A DNA stretch of 35,803 nucleotides from Selenomonadaceae bacterium UBA2897 (GTDB lineage Bacteria > Bacillota > Negativicutes > Selenomonadales > Selenomonadaceae), in assembly GCA_002350105.1 (NCBI GenBank), contig DEDT01000053.1, positions 29,004-64,806 on the forward strand, written 5' to 3'. The position numbers and the translations under genes are program-made. The notes beneath the pieces were generated by a model that made no database searches, was not told the origin of the DNA, and was given only the letters and a program-made list of their open reading frames with translations. Below, in pieces: positions 22,042-29,116 of the stretch (within the stretch, counting starts at the first letter, position 1; each line of letters begins with the position of its first letter).

Positions 22042-23394
22042 ATGACAGGTATGATTTCTACCTTCGAGCGCATCATGATGCCGCTCGCGGGTCGCATCTC
22101 CAGTAACAAATATCTGCTGGCCATGCGTGATTCCTTCTCCATGCTGCTGCCGTTCATCATTGTCGGCTCTTTCTTCGGCATCATGGAATGGGTCGTGCTC
22201 GATCCCTGGGGCACGATCATGGGCGAGAACGGCATGAACCTCGGTGCCACGCTTACGGGCCTCACGGGTGATGCCTATAAGGCCTCGGGCTTTGTCGCCA
22301 CTCTGCAGGCACTGCAGGGACTCTGCAACAACGTCGTGACCGTCGGCTTCGGCTGCTTCTCCTTCCTGCTGGTCGGTGCCTTTGCCTATCGTCTGGCCCA
22401 GATCTGGGGCGGCGATCCGTTCTCCACGGCCCTCACGGCATTCGGTGCTTTCATCATCGTTACGCCGCAGCAGATCATCGGCAAGGCCGGTGACAGGATG
22501 GGCGCTTTCAGCCTCGATTATTTCGGCAATAAGGCCGTGCTCACGGCTATCATCGTGGCGACGGTGACGGCATGGCTGTTCGTCAAGCTCTCCAAGAATG
22601 AGAAATTCCGCATCAAGATGCCGGATACCGTGCCGCCTGCGGTGGCACAGTCCTTCGCTGTGCTCGTACCGGTGCTGGTCACGCTGAGTGTGTTCACGAT
22701 TTTTGCGACCATCCTCTCGCAGTGCCAGTTCCTCGGCAAGGCAGCGCTGAATGACCTCATCTACGCGCTCATTCAGGCGCCGCTTATGGGGTTCTCACAG
22801 GGCATTGGCTTCTCCATCCTGTATCAGTTCATCGTCTGGTTCTTCTGGTGGTTCGGCATCCATGGCCATAACGTCACGGCCGCTATCCAGAATATGGTCT
22901 ACATGCCGGCACAGCTCGCGAACCAGGCTGGCGATGCCTCCTATATCTTCTCGAATGGCTTCTTCGAGGCCGGCCTCATGCACGTCATGGGCCTCGTGAT
23001 TGCGATTTTCCTCTTCTCGAAGAAGGACAGCTGGCGCGCGGTCGCTAAGCTCGGTGCACCGGCCATGCTCTTCAATATTCAGGAGCCGCTGGCCTTCGGC
23101 CTGCCCATCGTGCTGAACCCGATCCTGCTCATCCCGTACATCCTCGCACCGCTCGCCAACACGGTGGTCGGCTGGTTGCTGCTCTCCTCGGGTATCGTGC
23201 CGATCTTCAAGTATGTCGTGCCTTGGACGATGCCTTTGTTCTTCGGTGGTTCCATCGGTACCGGCTCCATTATGGGCGGCGTCTTGCAGCTGATCTGGCT
23301 GGCCATGGATGTCTGCATCTACGCGCCTTTCGTCATCGCGTCGAATAAGATCAAGGATGAGGATGACGACGAAGAAGAAAGCAAGTCAGCATAA
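22042..23394 (+). CDS. gmuC: PTS lactose/cellobiose-family IIC permease
   Basis: Inner-membrane permease that moves the disaccharide into the cell during phosphorylation. The 450-residue protein has about ten hydrophobic spans and family segments such as RDSFSMLLPFIIVGSFFG, FFWWFGIHGHNV (substrate-site region) and LFNIQEPLAFGLPIVLNP. The C-terminus is highly acidic (DEDDDEEESKSA). It starts six bases after the IIB stop. Mannobiose, cellobiose or glucomannan disaccharides are inferred as substrates from the mannanase neighbours. Confidence 0.93.
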   Translation: MTGMISTFERIMMPLAGRISSNKYLLAMRDSFSMLLPFIIVGSFFGIMEWVVLDPWGTIMGENGMNLGATLTGLTGDAYKASGFVATLQALQGLCNNVVTVGFGCFSFLLVGAFAYRLAQIWGGDPFSTALTAFGAFIIVTPQQIIGKAGDRMGAFSLDYFGNKAVLTAIIVATVTAWLFVKLSKNEKFRIKMPDTVPPAVAQSFAVLVPVLVTLSVFTIFATILSQCQFLGKAALNDLIYALIQAPLMGFSQGIGFSILYQFIVWFFWWFGIHGHNVTAAIQNMVYMPAQLANQAGDASYIFSNGFFEAGLMHVMGLVIAIFLFSKKDSWRAVAKLGAPAMLFNIQEPLAFGLPIVLNPILLIPYILAPLANTVVGWLLLSSGIVPIFKYVVPWTMPLFFGGSIGTGSIMGGVLQLIWLAMDVCIYAPFVIASNKIKDEDDDEEESKSA

Positions 23395-23532
23395 CCACTT
23401 TGGACAACGGCATAATGTGTCCGGGAGGATCCGGATCGGCCGTTAGCAAGACATTATATGCATAAGTGAATATATATTGATTTATTTCCTGATGCCTGCA
23501 GGGTAACGGGGAAAGAGACAGAGGTGTCAGCA
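23395..23532 (+). other. Structured spacer between IIC and IIA genes
   Basis: This 138-nt intra-operon gap holds nested stems AACGGC/GCCGTT (23406-23411 with 23439-23444) and TCCGG/CCGGA (23420-23424 with 23431-23435). The left internal loop ATAATGT (23412-23418) is complementary to ACATTAT (23451-23457), a possible pseudoknot. There is no T-run and no clear promoter. Confidence 0.4.
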
Positions 23533-23856
23533 ATGGACGAAAAAACAGTAGAACAGAGTATGCAGCTGATCCTGCATTCCGGCACGGGCCGATCAATGGT
23601 CATCGAGGCCGTGCGGCAGCTGCTGGAGGACGGCGACGTCGCAGCGGCCAAGGCGAAGATCGCTGAGGGTGGCAAGGAGATCGGCGAAGCCCATAATATC
23701 CAGACGGCAATGATGACGGCGGAGTGCGACGGCAACCCCGTGGAGAAATCCATCCTGCTCATCCATGCCCAGGATCATTTCATGACGGCACTGGCCGTAC
23801 GCGACATGGCACAGCTCATGGTCGAGATGTACGAAAAGCTGCACAAGGAGCAGTGA
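23533..23856 (+). CDS. gmuA: PTS lactose/cellobiose-family IIA component
   Basis: Cytosolic subunit that takes phosphate from HPr and hands it to IIB. The 107-residue all-helical protein forms trimers in this family. The active histidine is H78 in IHAQDHFMTA, at exactly the standard position. ATG 23533 is used because GAGGTG (23521-23526), where the alternative GTG lies, is the ribosome binding site. It follows IIC after a 138-nt structured spacer and is six bases from the GH1 gene. Confidence 0.93.
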   Translation: MDEKTVEQSMQLILHSGTGRSMVIEAVRQLLEDGDVAAAKAKIAEGGKEIGEAHNIQTAMMTAECDGNPVEKSILLIHAQDHFMTALAVRDMAQLMVEMYEKLHKEQ

Positions 23857-23862
23857 GAAAAT

Positions 23863-25260
23863 ATGGCAATCAAGTATAAATTCCCGGATAACTTTTGGTG
23901 GGGCGCAGCCACTTCCGGCCCGCAGTCGGAGGGGCGCTTCCATAAGGCACACCGCAGCGTGTTCGACTATTGGTATGACACGGAGCCAGAGGCTTTCTTC
24001 AACGGCGTGGGGCCGAATGTGGCCTCGAACTTCTACAATGACTACGTGCGCGATATCGCGTTGATGAAAGAGGTCGGCCTGAACTCTGTGCGTACGTCCA
24101 TCCAGTGGACGCGCCTCATCAAGGATTTCGAGACGGCGGAGGTCGATCCGGATGGTGTGCGCTTCTACAATGCGGTCATCGACGAGTTCCTGCGTCAGGG
24201 CATCCGCCCCATCATGAACCTGCATCATTTCGACCTGCCCGTCGAGCTCTACGAAAAGTATGGCGGCTGGGCCTCGAAAAGGGTCGTCGAGCTTTTCGTC
24301 ATCTTCGCTAAAAAATGCTTTGAGCTTTTCGGCGATCGCGTGAAGGACTGGACGACCTTCAACGAGCCGATGGTCGTGGTCGAAGGCGAGTACCTCTACC
24401 AGTTCCACTATCCGCTGCTCGTCGATGGCAAGAAGGCCTGCCAGGTGCTCTATAACCTTAACCTGGCTTCGGCCAAGGCGATTCAGGTCTTCCACGCGAG
24501 TGACTGCGCAGCGCACGGCGGCCGCATCGGTATCGTGCTGAACCTCACGCCGGCGTATCCGCGCTCGGAGGATCCGGCTGATGTGGCGGCAGCGGCATTT
24601 GCGGAGGACTTCAAGAATAATTCGTTCCTTTATCCGGCCATCAAGGGACATTTCCCGGAGAAGCTTGTCGAGACGCTGAAAAAAGACGGCGTGCTTTGGC
24701 AGGCAACGCCGGAGGAGGGAAAAATCATCGCGGAGAATACCGTGGATTTCCTCGGCGTCAACTATTACCAGCCGTTCCGCGCCAAGGCGCGGGAATCGGA
24801 ACTCCCCAACAAGCTGACGTGGCTGCCGGAGAAATATTTCGAGCAGTATCACATGCCGGACGCGCGCATGAATCCGTACCGCGGTTGGGAGATCTATCCG
24901 AAGGCCATCTACGATATTGCTTGCAATGTACGCGATAACCTGGGCAATATTCCCTGGTATATTTCGGAGAATGGCATGGGCGTTGAGGGCGAGGAGAAAT
25001 ACCGCAACGCCGAGGGCGCCATCGACGATGATTACCGCATCGACTTCATCAAGGAGCATCTCGAGTGGCTGCATAAAGGTATCGAGGAAGGCTCGAACTG
25101 TTTCGGCTATCATCTGTGGACGCCGATTGACTGCTGGTCCTGGATGAATGCCTACAAGAACCGCTACGGCCTCATCGGTCTCGAGTTGACGACTCAGACG
25201 AAGACCATCAAGAAGTCCGGCCACTGGTTCAAAGAACTGGCCACCAACAATGGTTTTTGA
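23863..25260 (+). CDS. gmuD: GH1 phospho-beta-glycosidase (6-phospho-beta-glucosidase-like)
   Basis: Cytosolic enzyme expected to split the phosphorylated disaccharide delivered by the PTS. The 465-residue protein is a single GH1 barrel with acid/base E168 (TFNEP) and nucleophile E369 (YISENGMG). The phosphate-binding motif region reads SWMNAYKNRYG: S426 and Y435 are kept, but the usual lysine two residues before Y435 is N433, with a lysine one position earlier (K432). The PTS context and length (the same as B. subtilis GmuD as I recall it) support a phospho-sugar substrate; the changed residue leaves room for altered preference. Confidence 0.9.
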   Translation: MAIKYKFPDNFWWGAATSGPQSEGRFHKAHRSVFDYWYDTEPEAFFNGVGPNVASNFYNDYVRDIALMKEVGLNSVRTSIQWTRLIKDFETAEVDPDGVRFYNAVIDEFLRQGIRPIMNLHHFDLPVELYEKYGGWASKRVVELFVIFAKKCFELFGDRVKDWTTFNEPMVVVEGEYLYQFHYPLLVDGKKACQVLYNLNLASAKAIQVFHASDCAAHGGRIGIVLNLTPAYPRSEDPADVAAAAFAEDFKNNSFLYPAIKGHFPEKLVETLKKDGVLWQATPEEGKIIAENTVDFLGVNYYQPFRAKARESELPNKLTWLPEKYFEQYHMPDARMNPYRGWEIYPKAIYDIACNVRDNLGNIPWYISENGMGVEGEEKYRNAEGAIDDDYRIDFIKEHLEWLHKGIEEGSNCFGYHLWTPIDCWSWMNAYKNRYGLIGLELTTQTKTIKKSGHWFKELATNNGF

Positions 25261-25301
25261 TTAGCACATAAGATATTTATCCTGCAGCCAATGCTGAAGG
25301 G

Positions 25302-25336
25302 AAAGGCTGTCACGGCTAGCGCCGGGCAGCTTTTTT
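25302..25336 (+). terminator. Terminator between the GH1 and large GH26 genes
   Basis: A two-part stem: GCTGTC/GGCAGC (25306-25311 with 25325-25330) and CGGC/GCCG (25313-25316 with 25321-25324), then six T. It ends ten bases before the AGGAGGAG ribosome binding site of the mannanase, so it probably reduces, rather than abolishes, expression of the last gene. Confidence 0.75.
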
Positions 25337-25361
25337 GTTAGGATTAGGAGGAGAAAAGCAT

Positions 25362-28022
25362 ATGAAACGCGTGCAAACATGGGGAAAACTCGTGGGGTTG
25401 ACGCTGGCCTCGGGGATGGTATTCAGCCTGCCGGCAGTGATGCCGCAATGGGTACCACCGGCGCAGCAGAGCACGGCCGAGGCAGCCGTAAAGGGCATGA
25501 ACTGGAACTTCCAAAAGGATTTATCCGGCTGGAAATTCGGTGGCAAATGGGCGTACAAGGGCATCCCTAAAGTACAGTGGGACAAGGCTTTTGGCGGCTC
25601 CCTGCGCCTCGACGTAGACTTCCGTCCCGTGGCGGACAAGAGCTGGTCGGAGGTCAAGCTGGAGTATGGCCCGGCTGCGTCGATCCCTGTGAGCCTCGCG
25701 GGGTGCAATGTGCTGAGCTACGACCTGTATTTCGATGCCAAGGTCATGACGGCGGGCGGCTTCAAGACGAAGGTCTACGCCAAGGACGTGGACGATAAGG
25801 AAGTGATCAATGCGGCGCCCGATATTGACCTCAGTAAGGCACGTGATGCGGGGAATGGGATGAAAGTCGTCACGGTGCAGGTGCAGTTTCAGCCAGCCGC
25901 GAAGCCCATCAAATACCTGATGTTCAGCCTCGTGGGCGCGAATACGGACTATCACGGCGCCCTCTATGTCAATAAGGTACAGGCGAAATATGCCAAACTG
26001 CCGGATGGCTATGTGGACAAGAAAGTGCAGGCGAAGTCCCAGGCGAAGGTCCAGCCGGCTTCGCTGCAGGTACCGGCGCAGGCCGGTCTCGTCGACCCGC
26101 AGGCCACGAAGCGCACGGCACAGGTCTATGCCTATTTGCAGGGCATCGCGGCTTCGCCCTATGTGCTCTACGGTCATCAGAACGAGCTCACGAAGAAGGT
26201 CGTGAAACTGGATGTGCCGTCCGATACTTATGCGCTGGTGCAGGACAATGCGGCCGTTATCGGCGTGGATGGGCTGGCACTCACGGGCGATGAGCTGGGC
26301 CTGACGGACAAGGAAAAGGCGGCGGGCGTAACGCTCTCCGAGAAGCTCGCGGGCCTCGTCATCCCCGTGGCGCAGAAAGGCGCCATCATCACCATGTCTT
26401 GTCACATGCCGAATTTCGAGCTCGTGGCCAATAAGCCAAAAGTCAACGGCCACTACGATTTCAGCACCTATTCGCCGAATGTGACCACGGGCCGCATCGT
26501 GCAGCGTATCATGCCGGGCGGCGATCTCAATCCGGTCTACCGCGCCTACCTCGATATGGTGGCAGACTTCGCGGGCAGGCTGCAGGCGGCGGACGTACCC
26601 ATCCTGTTCCGCCCGTTCCATGAGAACAACGGCAGCTGGTTCTGGTGGGGCGCGGCCTATTGCAGTGCCAGTGAGTACAAGAACCTTTACCGCTATACGG
26701 TCGAGTACCTGCGCGACACGAAGGGCTTGCACAACCTGCTCTATGTCTATTCGCCGGGCGGCCCCATCGAGAATGCGGACGATTATGCAACGCGTTACCC
26801 GGGCGACAGCTTCATCGATATCACTGGTTTCGATACCTATCACCATGATCCGGTGAAAAATGACCACTGGCTGCAGGGCTTTGCGCATGACATGCAGGCC
26901 GTGCAGGACTTCGCGGCGGCGCATCACAAGCTGGCCACGGTCACGGAGACGGGCATCCTCGCGGGTAAGGGTGCACTGCCGCGCACGGGCAACCAGCGTC
27001 CAGACTGGTTCCGCGAAGTGCTGCATACCATTTCTCCCTACAAGATGGCCTATTTCCTGACCTGGGCAAACTTCGACGAGGGGAACTGCGACCAGCCCTA
27101 CATGGTCACGGTCAAGCGTGGCCACGAGATGATCAACAATTTCGTGGACTTCTATAATGACAAGAATTCTGTTTTTGCCCAGCAGATCGGCGACTACAGT
27201 AAGCTGCAGGTACAGGTACAGCCAGCCGTGACGGCGGATGGCTACATCACGGCGCCGGGTGCGCTGGATCGCCTGCTGCAGCCGTGTACCCTGCAGGCCA
27301 GGGTGACGAGCAGCGTACAAAAGGCTGCGTTCCAGCTGCAGAAGCAGGATGGCACATGCGTGGCAGAGCTGCCGGCGGCCATCAATGCGCAGCATCAGGC
27401 AACCGCGGCGCTCACGGCTGTTGAGCTCGCGAAGCTGGGCAAGGCGGTGGGCCGCATCGCTTTGGTGGCCGATGGGCAGGTGCGCGACAGCGTACCTGTG
27501 CTCTACAACATGCCAGCTCCTGCGCCGAATCCGCTGCTGGTGGATGATTTCGAGAGTTACTACGGCGATAACAGCCTGCTCAAGGGCGCCTACTCGACCA
27601 ACTGCGGCACGGGTTGCAGCATAGGCCTTGCCCTGAGCCAGCAGAAGCAGCAGGGTGAGGCAGGCATGGCCTATCACTACAGCATCGTGCCGGGCGGCTA
27701 TGCGGGTGTCGTGAAGAGCCTGCAGGGCGCCGACTGGTCCCAGTGCCAGGGGGTAGCTTTCTGGCTCGTGCCGGACGGACAGGGGCAGAAGCTCATCTGC
27801 CAGATTAATACCAATGGCGAGGATTTTGAGGCCGATCTGAGTGCCTATACGGCGGGTAAAGCGCCGCAGCTTGTCAAAGTGCCGTTCAGTGCCTTCAAGG
27901 GGAAGAATGGCGGCAAACTCGACACGCATGCCATCCAGCATTTCGCCCTCTACGTCAACGCGCAAGGGCAGCAGGCTGTCGCTTCGACGTTATATTTTGA
28001 CGATATTCATGCCTATAAATAA
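25362..28022 (+). CDS. Large modular secreted GH26 beta-mannanase
   Basis: Extracellular or surface mannan-degrading enzyme of 886 residues. In order: signal peptide (about 1-43), a beta-sandwich carbohydrate-binding module (about 44-210, WNFQKDLSGWKFGGKWAY) similar to the stand-alone protein at 28187-28834, a linker, GH26 catalytic domain (about 248-595; acid/base E421 in FRPFHENNGSWFWWG, nucleophile E529 in TVTETG), a beta-sandwich linker domain (about 605-715), and a C-terminal domain beginning LLVDDFESYYGD (725-886) that looks like a CBM11/CIA30-type galactose-binding fold. ATG 25362 follows AGGAGGAG; TTG 25335 lies in the upstream terminator. Last gene of the PTS operon. Confidence 0.92.
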   Translation: MKRVQTWGKLVGLTLASGMVFSLPAVMPQWVPPAQQSTAEAAVKGMNWNFQKDLSGWKFGGKWAYKGIPKVQWDKAFGGSLRLDVDFRPVADKSWSEVKLEYGPAASIPVSLAGCNVLSYDLYFDAKVMTAGGFKTKVYAKDVDDKEVINAAPDIDLSKARDAGNGMKVVTVQVQFQPAAKPIKYLMFSLVGANTDYHGALYVNKVQAKYAKLPDGYVDKKVQAKSQAKVQPASLQVPAQAGLVDPQATKRTAQVYAYLQGIAASPYVLYGHQNELTKKVVKLDVPSDTYALVQDNAAVIGVDGLALTGDELGLTDKEKAAGVTLSEKLAGLVIPVAQKGAIITMSCHMPNFELVANKPKVNGHYDFSTYSPNVTTGRIVQRIMPGGDLNPVYRAYLDMVADFAGRLQAADVPILFRPFHENNGSWFWWGAAYCSASEYKNLYRYTVEYLRDTKGLHNLLYVYSPGGPIENADDYATRYPGDSFIDITGFDTYHHDPVKNDHWLQGFAHDMQAVQDFAAAHHKLATVTETGILAGKGALPRTGNQRPDWFREVLHTISPYKMAYFLTWANFDEGNCDQPYMVTVKRGHEMINNFVDFYNDKNSVFAQQIGDYSKLQVQVQPAVTADGYITAPGALDRLLQPCTLQARVTSSVQKAAFQLQKQDGTCVAELPAAINAQHQATAALTAVELAKLGKAVGRIALVADGQVRDSVPVLYNMPAPAPNPLLVDDFESYYGDNSLLKGAYSTNCGTGCSIGLALSQQKQQGEAGMAYHYSIVPGGYAGVVKSLQGADWSQCQGVAFWLVPDGQGQKLICQINTNGEDFEADLSAYTAGKAPQLVKVPFSAFKGKNGGKLDTHAIQHFALYVNAQGQQAVASTLYFDDIHAYK

Positions 28023-28050
28023 TTAGAGATCACATACGCAATACGCAGGG

Positions 28051-28082
28051 AAGCTGCCGCCAGGATAAAGCGGCAGCTTTTT
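28051..28082 (+). terminator. Terminator of the PTS/GH26 operon
   Basis: A perfect AAGCTGCCGC / GCGGCAGCTT stem (28051-28060 with 28070-28079) and a T-run at 28078-28082. Confidence 0.9.
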
Positions 28083-28088
28083 GGCGTG

Positions 28089-28130
28089 CAAAAACAAACA
28101 GCACCCCCGGCCAACTGGCCGGGGGTGCTG
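28089..28130 (-). terminator. Terminator of the minus-strand carbohydrate-binding protein gene
   Basis: A perfect 14-bp stem (28117-28130 with 28099-28112), a 4-nt loop, and TTTGTTTTT on the minus strand. The 3' untranslated part between the stop codon and this hairpin (28131-28186) is rich in CCC-TTA runs on the minus strand. Confidence 0.85.
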
Positions 28131-28186
28131 TTCAGGGGAATAAATAAGGGAAGAAAGAAAAATAAGGGAATAGGGAGAATGAAAAT

Positions 28187-28834
28187 TTATTTGAGGGTAA
28201 TGTTATCGAGGTAGATGGCGCCTTTGTATCCCGTTAGATAGCCGACAATGCTGACTTCCAGATGGCCGATATCCTGCGTGACTTTATCCTCGAGGACGAC
28301 GCGGACGTGGGTCTTCGTGAGGTTGCCGACCTTCTTGGCCTTGGCCGTGCCCATATCGTCGATCGGCTGATCGATGACGACATCGCCCTTTACGGAGCCA
28401 GCATATACCTTGCCCTTGAGGGCGGCGTCACCCTTGAGCTGGGAGGCATCGTAGTAGAGATCAAAGGAAACCTGGGAGACACCCTCCGGGCCAACCTTGA
28501 TTGGTGCGGCGTTCGTGACGGCACCGTCGGACAGCTTGATCTCGCTCCAGTTCTGGTCCTTGTCGCCGGAGAAGTCTACATTGACTTTCAGGCAGCCGCC
28601 GTTGCTGGCATCCCAGGCCGTGGAAGCATCACCGCTGTAGTTCCAGCCACCGACGAAAGCCCACTGGCCAGCGTCTTTGCTGAAATCCCAAACCTTGACG
28701 GGAGCCGCAGCCGCCTCGCAGGTGGCGCTCATCGCGCTCTGGGCTGGGATCACGGACGTGCCTGCGGTCGGAGCCATGGTGAAGACCGCAGCGGCGCCGA
28801 GCGCCAGCACGATGTTCTTTTTCAGATGCAACAT
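28187..28834 (-). CDS. Secreted stand-alone carbohydrate-binding module
   Basis: A 215-residue exported protein with no catalytic domain. The signal peptide covers about residues 1-36 (hydrophobic KNIVLALGAAAVF core). The mature part (about residues 48-215, from VWDFSKDAGQWAFVGGWNYS) aligns along its length with the N-terminal module of the large mannanase: tryptophan-rich start, FSGDKDQNWSEIKL versus FRPVADKSWSEVKL, SFDLYYDA versus SYDLYFDA. It resembles mannan-binding families such as CBM27. The start is ATG 28834, eight bases after AAGGAGAG; the longer frame lacks an RBS. It is divergent from the porin operon, with its own copy of the locus element. Confidence 0.85.
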   Translation of the reverse strand: MLHLKKNIVLALGAAAVFTMAPTAGTSVIPAQSAMSATCEAAAAPVKVWDFSKDAGQWAFVGGWNYSGDASTAWDASNGGCLKVNVDFSGDKDQNWSEIKLSDGAVTNAAPIKVGPEGVSQVSFDLYYDASQLKGDAALKGKVYAGSVKGDVVIDQPIDDMGTAKAKKVGNLTKTHVRVVLEDKVTQDIGHLEVSIVGYLTGYKGAIYLDNITLK

Positions 28835-28891
28835 AATAACAACTCTCCTTCGCATTCCGAACAATTTGTTATCATTTAACCTTGTAGCTTA

Positions 28892-28920
28892 AGTATATAC
28901 TATGCTGTGTTTTTTGTCAA
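28892..28920 (-). promoter_or_regulatory. Promoter of the stand-alone binding-module gene
   Basis: Minus strand TTGACA (28920-28915), a 17-bp spacer and TATACT (28897-28892). Confidence 0.8.
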
Positions 28921-28933
28921 GCAAAGATATAAC
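28916..28933 (-). promoter_or_regulatory. Mannan-locus element, copy D
   Basis: Minus strand GTTATATCTTTGCTTGAC, overlapping the -35 box of the minus-strand promoter. Confidence 0.7.
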
Positions 28934-28970
28934 ATTTATTTTTATGCAATGTGATTGAAAGACTAAATAA

Positions 28971-28989
28971 GTCATATCTTTTACTTGAC
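28971..28989 (+). promoter_or_regulatory. Mannan-locus element, copy E
   Basis: GTCATATCTTTTACTTGAC (19 bp), overlapping the -35 box of the porin operon promoter. Copies D and E face away from each other in the divergent region. Confidence 0.7.
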
Positions 28990-29013
28990 ATAGATTATAC
29001 AAAGCGCTATACT
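28985..29013 (+). promoter_or_regulatory. Promoter of the porin/esterase operon
   Basis: TTGACA (28985-28990), a 17-bp spacer and TATACT (29008-29013); leader of about 97 nt to the GTG start. Confidence 0.85.
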
Positions 29014-29116
29014 GATAACGTCAAATCAATTAACAATCCGTTACACAAACAAATAAAAGTAGTGAAAGACGGATTTCAGCATCAGGTAGCTGATGCACAC
29101 AAAAGGGGGATTTTTT

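Noticed and set aside
28134..28177. G-quadruplex as the main role of the GGG-run tract after the mannanase operon
   Set aside because: Loops are long (up to about 15 nt), and on the minus strand the tract is simply the 3' untranslated region before a terminator; kept only as a side note in the findings.
28999..29012. Catabolite-responsive (cre-like) site in the porin operon promoter
   Set aside because: Only the core AAAGCGCTA fits; the outer bases do not match the TGWAANCGNTNWCA pattern, so it is too weak to annotate.
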